Numbered from the stretch's first letter, positions 39,601 to 52,428 are shown. The stretch: DNA of 64,000 nt from Phalacrocorax aristotelis (GCF_949628215.1 NC_134286.1:2480001-2544000), one strand, 5' to 3'. Made by a program: numbers and translations. Notes: a model not told the origin generated them from the sequence alone.

Positions 39601-40767
39601 CTTTTTGATTGCACAGCATAGTAAATAATAATGTCAGGCGCCAATATAGCTCTTTTCATACAAAGCCCATGAAACAATTCCTCGTAGCACGTGAATACTA
39701 CTGAAGAGCCTTGCTGCTTCGCTAAGCCGTTTCTCTGTTAAAAATACCATGAAATCTGATCCAAGCTTTTTCCACTCTGTAAATGTGGAAACGACTAACA
39801 TTGTTCCTGCTGCCCCGGGTGACTCATGCGCTGCTGGCGTCATGCACCCAAGCGGCAGCTGAGCTCTGAAGTCAGTGCGTGCAGCCCAGCTGCATACCTG
39901 CCACCTCCGATCAACCGCCTGCTCCATCACGGCGCAGTCGCTCGGGCACGAGTGCCGTCGTCACCCACGGCCTCTGCTCCAGGGCTGGGGCCAGGGCACA
40001 GGCGAGCCCCCAGCCCCTGCCCTGCTCCTGTGCTGCCTGTGGGGAAAGCTGGGAAGGGCCGGCTCAACTCCTTTTCCCCTCTCCATACAAAGCAGCATTT
40101 AGGACATGTGTTACTCAGACAGGAGCAGATGTTGCTCCAAGTCGTCTTCTAAAGCAGCAAATGCTTCCTTCCTCACCGTTCACTCCCCCTAATTTCTTTG
40201 TATGCCCTCGTATACTCCCTGCCTGCTCTTACTGCTGCCTCTTTGCCCAGGTACCCTTTGGGGCTGTGCCCTGTTCTCCCCCCATCCCTCTTGTAGAAGG
40301 AAAAGTTTAAGAGGCTGCTTGGCTCCAGACTCATGAGCCCACAGGTCCTGCGAAGTCACCCTCCGTGCTTCAGTACTCTTGGTCCTTGAGGCGTTTTTAC
40401 AGGACCTTTAGTCTCGCTCCTAATCCTTGCGCCAGAGGACAGACAAAAGCTGACTCGGTCTGACATCCTGCAATGCCCAAGGGTCTTTTGTTTTTGCAAG
40501 AAAAATCTATCAGTAGATAACGTGAATTTACAGCCAGTTAGCGCTGTTACAACAGCACCGACGAGTGGAGCACTCAAGAAATCTACAGCAAGAGCTGCAG
40601 CCAGGTGTGACCACATCTGGGGACATTTCCTGCTCTCGGCCCACAGCTGAAGTGCGTGGCCCAGGTCGCAGAAGCGGCCCGTAGGGAGGGACGCAGAGCT
40701 GCTGTGCTTCGCGCAGTCCCCTCGAGGGCTCCGGGGTGGCTGGAAAAGCCCTACAGCAGGAGATCAC

Positions 40768-40905
40768 CTGGGACTGAGGGTGACCAGCAGAAATTTCATG
40801 ACGTAGCTTGAGTACTGATGCAGGAAGGCATTTCAGTAGCTTCTCTGCTTGCTTACAGTGTTCAGGCAGGATTTCGTTCTCATCCCTCAGGTGCTCCAGC
40901 ATGCC
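40768..40905 (-). CDS. Isolated exon-like segment, 46 codons, unrecognised
   Basis: Minus strand: acceptor GTGTGTGTAG and donor CCCAG|GTGATC bracket 138 nt, a multiple of three and open in phase 0. The translation looks like a charged amphipathic helix, with GMLEHLRDENEILPEHCKQA and EKLLKCLPASVLKLRHEI. I do not recognise a family. No adjoining exons were found. The acceptor has a GT-repeat rather than a pyrimidine tract, which weakens the case. It may be a relic exon or chance. Confidence 0.22.
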
Positions 40906-42785
40906 CTACACACACACAATCAAATTATTTGAGCTTTACTAGGAGAGAAGATTGGATTAGCAGCTAAGAAAGCCAGATCAGGTTATACATTTCTGTGCAG
41001 TCGTATTTTCTTCCCTACCACCACAGGGATCTCTATAAACAGGCATATATATAAACCCACCAGCATTTGCTGTAGGGGGAGATCTTGTTATAATGGCCAC
41101 ACATTTCTTAGGTGTAAATGTTTTTATTTGGGATCCGGTGAAGGAGTCAGAGGTGAAAGGCACACCCCGAGCTTGTCTTTGCTTCTGGCAGAACAGTCAG
41201 GAAACAGCATTTTTCTGAGCTTCCCGGCTGTCTGTCAGTGACGAATTACTGCTTGTTTCCATTTAGTCAGCTTCAGCTGGTCTGAATATATTCTATTTAC
41301 AAGTGCCCTGAGATTAGTTCAAGTTCCTCCAGACTTCAGCGTGCTGACGTTGGAGGAGATAAGCAGAAGTAATTTGCTGATTCACCGTAACAATTTTCAT
41401 AAAATATGAATCAGGATTTTCTTCTTTCATGTAATGATGAAATTAGGTTAGCATGCTTGGCTGAGCACTTAGCTCTACTCTGTGTGTTCCCAGCAGCATC
41501 TAATGCTCCTATGGTATATTTTTTTGGAAGTATAACCAGACTTATGAGGCCACATGTTCTCCTGTTTCCCTTGGCTTCCCAGTAAACTGACATTCACCAC
41601 TTTGTGTCTTGAACTGGAAGCCTCTTTTTCACTCCATTATATAGTCATGATACCAGGTGGATTTTCTGCAGCCCCCACCTGTTGGACTATTAAATCTCCA
41701 TTTAAATTGAGTGCTTACGTGGGGCTTCTCCAACACCGGGCAGCTGGAGCGAAGTTTGCTGAATGTCCAAGGATCCACACTCAAATTACAGAGTAGGGAG
41801 ACACCTCTTTCCTTGGGTTGCTCATTCATCTTGGAGCAGGGTCTTTTCGCAGCCCTTTCGCGTGGGACCTTGCACATGCATCGTGTCTCACCGTGCGCCT
41901 GCCGTCACATCGGCAAACCATCCTCTCCTCGTGATTCTGACAGTGCCTTTCTGGTGTCCCACAGTTGAAGAAGCTATTTCAGATTGAAGTAGTTACTGTA
42001 GGAAACAACATCAGCGTTTAAATAGATTTCTTGAGGAAATGTTTTAATGGTCATTTTTAAAGCTTATTTTGTGCTTCTTAGCTTTTTCATCTCTGGCCAA
42101 AGGTCAAGAAATCATTTCATACAGACCGGAGCTTGGGCATCAGTACAGGAAAAGAGCTAATTCTGACTAATATCTCATGGTCTCGATTGTTGTGATTCGT
42201 TTTCACCCTGAGCACCAATGGCAGAAGTAGTAGTGAATTGCATTCTGTCTTTGGAGAGACCTTTTACGATGAATGAGAGTGTTCTCCACTTCTAGGTCCA
42301 GGCAGTAAATCAACTTAACAAGTTTCTTCACATTTAAGAGAAAAAGTCCATAAAAGGTAGCAGGAGCTCTCAAAACTTCTACCTCAGTGGGCTTCTCTCC
42401 TTCCTCTTCCTTTAAGAGAAATTTGCACATCAAGTAGTTCTCAGCACTTGTACTCAGTAAGATCTGATTATCCTGCTATGGCTACTAAATTGAAGAAAAA
42501 AGGCAAGGTCAGTATAGATTCCTTCCGAAATCTGGCCGAGCGCTCCACGCAAGGCGCCCAGTGACGAGAGGAAGAGCTCACGGTGCTCTGACAGTTGCCT
42601 GTGCAACCTGCTGGCTTCACCCTGGCAAGATGGAAGGGAAAATTTCTTACGGCTGTGTTTCTCTTTTTTTCCAGTGTGTGTGCAAAAGCGAATGCCTAGT
42701 TAACCTGGGAAGTGCACCTTTCCTCCTCATGCTCTCCCAGACGCATACGCTTAAAATTAAGGCCGTGGTTTCTTTTTTTTCTCAG

Positions 42786-42870
42786 ATTATTTCTTTTGAG
42801 ACAGAATTTGTGACAAGAAATTCTGGAGTTTTGGAAGGAAAATGTAGTCCTGTGATGGAATTTTCCAAAG
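42786..42870 (+). other. Candidate non-coding or coding exon, 85 nt
   Basis: A strong polypyrimidine acceptor (TTTCTTTTTTTTCTCAG) is followed 85 bases later by a strong donor (CCAAAG|GTAAGA). It lies inside a 185-codon open frame (42,561-43,118). It could be an upstream 5' UTR exon of TENT5D, an lncRNA exon, or chance. Confidence 0.22.
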
Positions 42871-44322
42871 GTAAGATGGTTTTCTTCCACCCTGCTGAAC
42901 TGCAGAGCAGAGAGCGAAATGCGCAGGATATCTCAGATCTAAATACATGTGAGAATTGGGGAAGTGTAGATCAGGATCTGACCTTTACAGTTTCAAGCTT
43001 GGTAATCTTCTACATTTTGCAACTGCCTTTATTGCTATCATGGTTTGAACTTGTTCTGCACATCAGAATCCCCGTGAAATTTGATAAAAGTAGGGCTGGA
43101 CCCCATCGTCACAGTTGAGGATTTAGGTGCTGTTATTCTAGCGAAACACAACCTTGCATTAGGTTATCCGCTGCGTGCTACGGACCTTGAGCTTTGCATT
43201 CATAAAACCTGATAAAGGGCACAGTTCCAAGCCTCTGTGAAAAATTGGCTGTGCTTCTAAAATTTTATTCAGCAAGAAATCAGTGCTGTGCGTCACTGGT
43301 CAAAAGATGACTAAGCTCTGGTTATAAATGATATAAATGATAAGGATTTACAGCTAGATTATCCCATTTCTTACCCCTGTTGAGTAATACCTTACTTCTT
43401 AACCAATGAATTAGAGATAAGCAAATCTTTGAACTAGGTGTTTGCTCAAAAGCTTTGCTGATGAGAAATGTATTTATGTGTAGGTTAAGTGCTTTCTTGA
43501 GTTAGGGCCAAAGTAGGAGGAGGCAGCAAGAGCCCAGGCTTTAGAGAGCATTTCTCGTACATCATAACAGCGGAGGAGACCCGGCCTCGGAGGTTACCTT
43601 TAAAATCCTAATTTCCAAAACAAACAAAGTGCTCTGGGTGAAATCCCAGCTTTACTGAACTCCATAGCAAACGTCCCAGCAAATTCAGTGTTCCCAGGAT
43701 GTCATCGTACAGACGTCCTTCTCCTTCACCCGGTCTCCTGTCGCTTTTCAACTTGTTGAAAAATCTATCGCAGCCAGCCCTGTGATGGTGTCCCTGGCCT
43801 GCCTGCCTGGGGCCATCCGCTGCAGCCTGGTGACATCACGATGGCACAGATTTACATCCACCTCCCCGAAAATGCGCAAAGAGGTAGAGGCACAATTCCA
43901 AGAAAATCCAGCTCTCCCTGCCTGACATTAAATTAGGTTTATCAGCCACCGAACATAAGATTTTCTCTGTATATCAAACATTATTCCCTTGCCCAGCCGT
44001 GCCACGGGTCAATTACCTAGTGATAGAGAGGGGGGAAAAAAAGAAAGGAACATAGCTCTTACTTAGTAATTCACTGCTTTCAAAGTGCAGTGGAACCATT
44101 AACTAATTAATTTGCCCAATTAATCGCTCAATAGCTACATACAAAGTTTGGGCAGAGCTGTGGGCTCCATCCTGGCGGAGGCTGAGCGTCCACGCTCCTG
44201 TCCTGTTCATCTGTCTGCAGCGTGGTCCTCGTTCGGGGCTGCTGGCCTCCGGCACAGCTGCGGTGGCCTAGAGCCAGGCAACTGGAAAACGCAGTTGTAG
44301 CTGAGAATCGGTTAAATTAATG

Positions 44323-44365
44323 TAATAATAAATTATAAATAATAAATAATAAAATAAAAAATAAG
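44323..44365. repeat. A/T low-complexity tract
   Basis: Irregular AATAAATAATAAAATAAAAA-type sequence with no G or C over most of its length. Confidence 0.8.
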
Positions 44366-44487
44366 CTAATATGGTAATGTTGACTCATTTAAATATAAAT
44401 ACTTTTGACAACCAGGAGTATAAATTAATATAAATTAACTTGGTGTCTATGGTATAAAATGAAGTCGGCTCATGAGCGGGATTCTTT

Positions 44488-44509
44488 AATTACAAAGTGC
44501 TTTGTAATT
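44488..44509. promoter_or_regulatory. Perfect 10-bp inverted repeat with opposed SOX/HMG-box cores
   Basis: AATTACAAAG-TG-CTTTGTAATT: two ten-base arms are exact reverse complements around TG. The cores ACAAA and TTTGT face each other with four bases between, the arrangement reported for SOX8/9/10 dimer sites. The ends are ATTA homeodomain words. Seen directly; binding is inferred. Confidence 0.35.
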
Positions 44510-46039
44510 GCTGCAATTGCTCTATCACTAGATTCTTAAAACTGTTCTCAGGAGGAAAGAGGCATTGAAGATGTTTTTAAGGGCCCTAAAGAATAAAAGC
44601 TGGTTTGGGGATTTTTATGTTTAACAAGGGTCTTATTTCATTGCTGCAGATTCTTTTGAGACAAAAGGTTAAAATCTTGCTTTGGCGTAATACCCAGGAG
44701 CCAGCCTAGAACTATCGGGGTGTTGTAAGTTAAAATACCAACACAGCTATTTAAGGTTATTATATCTATTTGCCTATGATAAAACGCAGCTTAAAATACT
44801 TTCATAACCTTTTTTTTTTTTTGGCCAAGGTGTGCTCATTTTTATGAGTCATTGTAGTACTAAATCTGCGCTTTTTTTCAAAAATAATCACGGCTCACCC
44901 ATTTGGCATAGTTTCTCAGAACAGTAAAGTAAATTATCTCTCGTTTTAGTTCTGTGTAGTGGCAAAAAAGCAAACTTAGACACTGTACAACAGCAATTTA
45001 GTGTTACAGTGGAAAGGAAATGACAAAAAAAAGGCACAAATGCCATAACCTCATCCCATGCAGGGTTTCATTCATCCAGCCAGTTAAGTAATTGATCAAA
45101 GATAATAAATTTTAGAAGGCCACAGTTGGAAAGCCTGGTTTTCTAAATCTGCCATTTAAAAACTAGAACCAAGTCAGTGACATCACATTTGCACATAAAG
45201 GAGCGCATGGAATGTGCGGAGAGGGACTGTCTCCTAGCAAAGCCATGCTGGAGGGAGATCCTGGCCCAACAGCTGAGCACCTCTCCACTGCAGGAAGGAC
45301 TGTGCTGCAGGTAAGGTGGAATCTGGGGGGCTGAGTGGCCAAACTGCCCATGCTGGTGCTCACGTTGCTCATTTCTTGCATGAGTTTAGCTAAATCACCT
45401 TAATCCTTCCATTTGCACCCCTGAAAGTCAAGATTTCCGAGCTGAGATTCCCTTGGCAACTTCATGTCCTCTTACTATGCATATAAATGTATGCAGGGTG
45501 TGTGGATATCTGTCAATCTCAGCATATAACCAGGCAAGGGTCTGACCTCAGCTGAGCCTTCCTAGTGCACCCATAATACAAATAACAAGGCCAAAACCAC
45601 CCGCTTTTCATGCAGGAAGGATCTCAAAACCAAAGAAGTTTTGTTCTGACGTTTCTCGGGGTTAATGAGATGAGAAATGGGTCACTGGAGGCTGAAACCA
45701 TCTGCCACCACGCGAACGGGGCCTTCCTTCCTGGGGTGCTGGGTTGACGGGACCATCGGCGCCCCGACAGCGCAGCCTGGCCGCAGCGGCTTTGTCATCC
45801 CAAGGAAGGGGACATGGACGGGGGGTTGCAGGTGGTGAAGGGTCCCTGCCTCGCAAGTCTGCATCCCACTTGGTGGCGGTAGGGAAAAGCTGTTCATAAA
45901 GTCACTGGGACCCCCATACATGCAGAGACACCCACGGGAATCTGTTAACCTGCAGCAGTCCCACTGCTCCAGCCTGACGTTTGTCTCTTGACCCTTCCTC
46001 ACCCGGGCCGAGGAAGCACCAGTGTGCGAGGAAGCCAGC

Positions 46040-46639
46040 AGTGTGCCCAGGTGGCCAAGGAGGCCACCAGCCCCCGGGCTTGTGTCAGCACTGGGGTGGC
46101 CAGCAGGAGCCAGGCAGGGATGGGGCCCCTGTGCTCGGCCCTGGGGAGGCCCCACCTCGAATGCTGGGCTCAGGTTTGGGCCCCTTGGGACAAGAAGGGC
46201 CTTGAGGGGCTGGAGCGTGTCCAGAGAAGGGCAGCAGGGCTGGGGCAGGGTCTGGAGCACAAGTGTGCTGGGGGGCAGCTGGGGGGGCTGGGGGGGGGGG
46301 TTAGCCTGGAGAAGAGGGGGCTGAGAGGGGCTGGAGTGAGGGGGGGGGCTGGTCTCTGCTCCCAAGTCACCAGTGACAGGACGAGAGGAAACGGCCTCAA
46401 GCTGCGTCAGGGGAGGTTTAGGTTGGAGATGAGGGAAAATGCCTTCCCTGCCAGAGCGGTCAGGCCCTGGCACAGGCTGCCCAGAGAGGTGGGGGAGTCA
46501 CCGTCCCTGGGGGGGTTCAAAACCGTGTAGACGTGGCACGTGGGCGCATGGTTCGGGAGGCCTGGGGGTGCTGGGTTGGGGGTCGGACGTGATGATCCTC
46601 GGGTCTTTTCCAACCCCACTGATTCAACGGTTCTATTCC
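46040..46639 (+). mobile_element. CR1 LINE 3' region, about 600 bp
   Basis: Starts near GTGCCCAGGTGGCCAAGGAG and runs through CR1 3' sequence: CTGGAGCGTGTCCAGAGAAG, TTAGCCTGGAGAAGAGG, GACGAGAGGAAACGGCCTCA, GGCACAGGCTGCCCAGAGAG and finally GATGATCCTCGGGTCTTTTC. The coding part is broken: the middle is shortened and holds G runs (for example about 46,292-46,300). Open frames across it are non-functional remnants. Its 3' end touches the CpG island that follows. Confidence 0.9.
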
Positions 46640-47260
46640 ACCCCCATCGCCGCCACAGCCGCCCTCAGGGCCGGGGGCGCAGGCGGCCCGGCCTCCCCGC
46701 GGCGGCGCTCGGCCTCCCCCGTGAGGCGGCGGGCGGCAGCGCGGGCGGTTGGCGGGAGCCCGGCCGGCGGCGGCGGCGGCCCCACCTCGGGCTGTCTGAC
46801 GCGCGTTGCCATGGCCACCGGTTTCCGCTACCGTGACCGGCGGGGGCGGGAGGGAGGGGCGGGCCCGCTTCAGCACCAGGGCGGCCGCGGACAGCAGCGG
46901 CGGCCCCGGCTCGGCGGCGCCTCTCCCGCGCGGGAGCAGCGCCGGGGCCCTGCGGCGGCGGAGAGGGCTCGCCGTGCACGGTAAGCCCCGCGTCTGTCCC
47001 CACCCCCTTCCCCCGCCGCCCCGAGGGCCGCGGGTCCGGCTGGCGAGCCCCTCGGTGCTTCCCGGGACCGGGGGCGCGGAGGGGAGCGGGGCGGCGGGCG
47101 GCGCTCCCGCGGCTGGGCGGGCAGCGCTACCGGGGCTCCCCCGGAGCGCCCCGGCCCCCGGCGGCGCCGGGCTTGAAGGGTGCCGCGGGCCGGAACGGAG
47201 CGGGGCGTTTCACAGGTCGGTGCGTGCCGGCTCCGTTGGGAGCGGTTGGTCTCAGCTACT
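46640..47260 (+). promoter_or_regulatory. TENT5D: CpG island, probable promoter and first non-coding exon of TENT5D
   Basis: An abrupt GC/CG-dense block begins right after the CR1 tail. It contains a consensus donor GTGCACG|GTAAGC, so an exon would end at 46,980. TENT5D lies on the same strand and its coding exon begins at an acceptor at 60,828-60,829, so this island is the best promoter candidate within the window. The splice link over about 13.8 kb is inferred, not seen. The island could also serve a non-coding transcript. Confidence 0.5.
46811..46980 (+). other. Upstream open reading frame in putative TENT5D exon 1
   Basis: ATG in a strong context (GTTGCCATGG) opens 56 full codons of arginine/glycine-rich sequence up to the donor at 46,981. 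If joined to the TENT5D acceptor at 60,830 the next codons are CGT TAG, so it stops 15 bases before the main ATG and in the same frame. It may damp translation; there is no sign that the peptide itself is functional. Confidence 0.35.
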
Positions 47261-49140
47261 AAAACTTCGCAAAACCTGGAATGCTCGCCTCGGGCTTGGC
47301 CTTTCGCCTCTCCTCGAAAGCCGATTTCCCTATAAAACTTTATCAACTTATAAAAAGAGCAGTTTGGCAAATTGGCACTGACTGGGGGGGGGGGGGGAGG
47401 GAAGGTTCTCATCGCATGCAAGCTCTTTCTCGATACGAGCATGAATCCTGCAAACTTCCCGAATTTTGGGCAAGCCCTGCCCCACCAAATTGATAGTAGG
47501 AGTAGTAGAAGTGTGGTACTCACGGCGTGCTGCCCGATTAGGCGCTGGAAGCTCTGTCGTCTCATCTAGATGGCACGACGTAGCCCTAGTAGCTCTGGCC
47601 TTTTCTAGCTCTTCAGAAAGAGCTGTCCGTGCTCCCCAGGGAGGTCAGAGCCCGGAGGTGACGGTCAGGCGGCAAGCTGGGATTCTCTGCCTGAAACTGT
47701 CTGGAGGTGCTCTTCTAATAAGTATGCCTGCGTGCAAAGCAAAACTGGTGCCCAGCAACTCCGGGCCAGTCTCCTGTGTCTCCCCAGGCAGGAAATCCCT
47801 CTCCTATGCTCACTGCCTTCCCCCCATTCACAAGCATGTCTCTCTGATACATCTGTTAAGCCACTGCAAATCTTTAACCGTATTTATTATTCCATCAAAA
47901 AGAGCGTGGTTGACTACACAGGCACACACACTGTCTTCCGTGTGCTGCACTAACAATAATGGTTTGTTCATGGCTCCCATAAAAAGCAACAAGGTAGGTA
48001 TGAATAATTATGTGGATCACTGTGAAAGGCTGAAAAATGAGTCATAACTGAAAGTGAATCGAGAGCAGGGACTGTCCCACCCTTCATGCTCTTGTGTTCT
48101 GCTTAAACTGTAGAGTCAGTTGTGGCTTGTGTATGTCCCATTCAGAAATGTAGAAACGATCTCCCTGTCCCTTCAGCCTCCCGTGTGCTGTGGCTGCAGC
48201 ACCCGGGAGTAAGGAATAAGGGCTTGATGCGTGGAGGGGAGAACAGCAGAGTCTGGACTGTACCTTCTCCTCCTCTGTATCTTAGCCCTCTTGCATTCCC
48301 ACTGCTTAGTTTAAAGAGAACACTGATAGTTCCTTTAATTTGCAGTTGCTGCAGACCTTTGACCTCGTGGTAGTGCTGCTTGTGCACCGTTCCTGCTCAG
48401 CTATGCATTAGAGGCATAACTTTACAGTAAATTTAGTTTTGTTGCCTCATTAGGCATCAGACTTACAGCACTGTAGTAGGGACTGTGTGCTCTGTAATGA
48501 TTCGGCTGCCAGAGAGACGTCTCACGTCGACCCTTGCGAGAAAAGGCCTGAACTTAAACTCCTGCCCTGGAGAGCCTATAAACAGCTCCTGCTCAAGCTC
48601 AGAAGCAATTGCTGATGCTGTGGAGTCCAATAATTTACGATTCCACTATAAATCAGGGAGAGATAAGTAGACCAAGTTCCTTGAATGATCACATTGAAAT
48701 CACATTGACATTGAGTTATTTTGGAGAGTAAATTAAGCAGCATTTAGGCTGGCAGTGGAAATCCATTAATTAATTAACACTGCGTGAAGGAATGGAATCC
48801 TACTCGTGCTTTTAAAATGCTCCTAATCCAGATTGTTTTCGTGGCCTTCCTAGTTCTGGGCTCCGAGGATCCGAGACCATCCTCAGCTGTAGCTCTGGGA
48901 CTCCTGGGTGTGAATCAGGGCTCCTCACCTCCTGGGCAGGTTTGGTCTGTGCCATCAGCGCTTGGCCATGGCAAGGGGTGAAAATGTTGGTACCTTGTGC
49001 TCCACATTGCCTCTTGCATCTGTGCTGAGCAGCCCTTGGTGGGTGACCCTGAGGTTATTGACTGTGTTTATTGAGCTCCCGGTAACTTGATAGTCATCTG
49101 CATATGGGGATAGAATTTGTCATATGGATTTAAGACATAT

Positions 49141-49220
49141 ATGTGTCTTACATGTTATGTATATGTCTTACATGTCATGTATATGTCTTACATGTCATGT
49201 ATATGTCTTACACGTCTATG
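49141..49220. repeat. Tandem repeat, 20-bp unit, four copies
   Basis: Units begin at 49,141, 49,161, 49,181 and 49,201, consensus ATATGTCTTACATGTCATGT. The second and third copies are identical; the outer two carry a few changes. The unit itself contains the near-palindrome ACATGTCATGT. Confidence 0.92.
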
Positions 49221-52200
49221 TTTAACTCCCACTGATTTTAATGGATGAAGCTCAATGAGTAGTTAGAAGATTTGTAAGCAAACTGCAAGTCAAATTTCAC
49301 CACCAAACTATAGGTGACATGGAGTGACGGATGGTCCATACAGAGTGGAAGTGAGCTCAGAATGTATCTTACTGAAGTCAGATGCCCAGCCATGCACATA
49401 CTGGGCCAGCTCTGATCTCGTTTACACCAGAGTAATTTCTAGTGTGAGAACTGGCTTTATGCCATTGGGATTCAAGCATTTAAAAAAAAAAAAAAAGTAA
49501 GTCTTTTGAAAGTTACAGTCTGGATTTCCCCTTTGCCACCACAATCTTCATGCAAAAATACATATTCAGAGCATCAGTACAGAATATAAGAGACCACAGG
49601 GAATCAGCAGCGTACCTATTGTCTGCTGCTGTGCAGAATTAGAGTGCAGTACATAAAGGGAGAACATAGGTAGCTGTAAAATTTGAGCATAATCTTGAAC
49701 ATGGTTCCTCCATGTTGCAGAATTGCTCACAGATAAACCATCATTTTGGTTTTTTTTCTGGCCAAGATATTTTTGTGGCCCTAAAACCTATCTCTTTCAG
49801 TCCATATTAACAAAAGAGTGGTTGTCCTCCATAAAACTCTACAAACTGGTACAGCAGATGTCAATTTATGTCAACATCAGCTGATTTTCTTCTCCATTAC
49901 CCTTCCTGCTGGATCTTTGCTTACCTAGCAGGTCCTGTCTTCTTGACAACCAATGTCATGGTGAATGTTTTTTCACATTTGGTCATAGAAAGCTTGACTC
50001 AGTCTTTCTCAAAAATTGGTGTCGTCATCCGCATGATGGTCGTTATGCATTATTGATAGTGATGGAAAAGTCACGAATACACGCTGCTTTGCTGCAGGGC
50101 CTTAGCCTTTTCCTTTGGTTTATCATTGCTTTATCTGCTCTCCGCATTTTAGTAATAATGTCAACAGAGACATCTCATACTGCCTTCACCACGAAAGGGT
50201 AGCAGTACCCTGGTCCCCGTGCTGCAGCCAGAATCCTTTTCCCTGATGTAGTTTGAGTGGAGTTAGGCAGTTTTTTTGCTTTATCACAGAACTCTAGAAA
50301 ACATTTCAGTTACCAAAAAGCTATTTTCTAGGGGAATCCTAGCTCTTATTGATGCAGAATGAAGCATAAACTCTTGTACAGCAAGTACTTTGAAGTTAGT
50401 AAATAACTCATGTATATTCCCCCACTTTTAGAAGGTAACTCATGAAGTTGGGGAAACAGCATTAAAAGGAAATCCCACTACTGTATTGTGTGGTCAGAGA
50501 ATAACTTTCTAATATGAGTATGGAAATTAATTCATAAAAATATGAATTACATGTTCACATTATAAACACAAATAATAATATAAACAAACAGCGGAAGGCA
50601 TAGTGATCTTTGAACAGGAGCCCAGCTTGCCTTCTTATCAGCTCTGTGAGCCACGTTCCTGTGGAAGCTGCCAGCCAAGCCTGCGCCAGGATACAGAAGT
50701 TTTTTTTGTTTAAACTCGCCACTTGCCATAGCAGGCACGAAGAGCCTCTATTCGGAGGGATCCTAGACTGCTTAACAAATCAACCTGGAGCCTGTGCCCA
50801 GAGTTCCTGTCTTCTGCCATAAAATTAAAATACTTCTGGAGTGAAAGAGGATAATTGCTTAATAGGAAATACTTTTATGAAATATGCAGAGCAGAGCAGG
50901 GATGTGGAGCTTTACGGAACATGAGTGCATTTGTCTTCAGCTTTCTGCCTCACCCCAAGGGAAACTCTCCAGATCCATTGTGCTACTGTATGTACTATCA
51001 CCATCCACCCTCGACACTTCAACGGCTTGGTACTGATTCAGAAGGGAGAAAAAAAAGAAAAGCATTGCATTGATTGAATGAATTAAATGCAGCTTCCAGC
51101 AAAGCACAGCATTTTTTGGTATGATCAGTCAAAAAAAAAAAAAGCAAGCCATTCAATGTACTGCGCGTGTTGCGTTGGAAGCCTCTCAAAACAGAGATGA
51201 CCGCAAACCGGGCGGTATCCCCTAATGCTTTCATGACCAAGGCCATCCCACGAGACAGGGTCTTGGGCACGTGCCGCCACTTTTGTAACTCGCCAGGTCT
51301 CCCTTGCTGCAGATGAGGGGAGGAAGCCTCTGGAGAGTTTCTGAGGAGAGCCTTGACTTTGTAACGCCCTCTATCCCCTGGAAACAGCCGGGAATTAGGA
51401 CTGTAATGGCACGCTGCATAGCTCATCCCTCTTCCTCTGGCATTTGAAGAGGAGAGATAATTATGAAGATGGTTAATAGATGGAAAAGGAGGATTGTTTC
51501 ATTCTTTACCTTGCCTGCTTTTGCTGCAGTTTAGTCATAATAATGAGAGTTTTTGATCAGTGAGCTTCAGATTGAGTCACTGGTATCTCGAGTGAGTAAA
51601 TAGGTTTTGGTATTAGTCTGAGGAGCTAAGCAGAGCAGTCATGCGCTGCTCTTGGAAGCTGGCAGGCAGAAAGGGGGAGGCGAGCATCTTGGGAGAGGGG
51701 AGAGGATCCTTGGCGCTCGTTCGTGCCAGCCTCGGGGGAATCACCTTGAAACGATGAGGTGTCCGAGCAACCTCCGTGCTCCCTGAAGCCCGTGGGAGAT
51801 GCAGGCACCCAACAGGTTTGAGGGTCAATGTGCCTCACGGTGGGACCTGGGACTGGGGGCACCCAGAAGCAGTGACTGACTGCGAACATGCTCTCAAGCA
51901 GTATCCATGGCACGGTGTGTCGGAGGGGGAAGCCCAAGGCGCAGAGTCATGCGTTATCTCCTGGACCCTGCTGGTTCTCAGTATAGTCTTTTGCTTGTTA
52001 CACACAGAGACACAAGGGTAAAAAGGCTTTGAAATGAGTTTGTTGGTGCATATCATCACAATTCACATTCTGAATTCAGGAATAGGAAAATATTATCTTT
52101 GAGATACAAGGTAATTGTTGACATAGTCATTTTTATTTTTGTTTTTTCTTCAGTTTGAAAAATCCTGGAAACCGCAAGTACAGAATAATGAAATGATGCA

Positions 52201-52410
52201 CTTTTTCCTGTAATGACGGAGCCAATAAAAGGCAGCCATTGAGAATAATGTCCCAACAGCCAAAGCACTTCATCAATCTCAGCTGCTGCTTTTATGAACA
52301 TATGTAATAATGGGTGTTCTTCTAGAAAAAAATATAAAGGTCTCTCTCTCCTTCTCCTAAGGGGAAGCCATTAATTCTACTCTGGTGTTAATCTATTCTA
52401 TCATAATGAT

Positions 52411-52428
52411 ATATCCATTAATGGATAT
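52411..52428. repeat. 18-bp perfect palindrome
   Basis: ATATCCATTAATGGATAT is its own reverse complement, and a further ATATCCATTAA half follows at once (52,432-52,442), so the motif looks locally duplicated. Short AT-rich palindromes arise by chance; no function is claimed. Confidence 0.6.

Larger units (their letters stand above)
36640..46040. other. Intergenic DNA, no confident gene
   Basis: Mixed composition with a GC-richer patch at 36,655-36,900. Two isolated exon-like segments are listed separately (40,768-40,905 minus, 42,786-42,870 plus). A homeodomain-rich stretch lies at 43,920-44,160 (ACTAATTAATTTGCCCAATT) and A/T low-complexity DNA at 44,320-44,365. Other frames show no recognisable family. 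Confidence 0.55.

Noticed and set aside
45682-46530. Frames of 180-263 codons around 46 kb
   Set aside because: They run through the CR1 3' region and G-rich tracts in frames unrelated to CR1 ORF2, so they are not genes.
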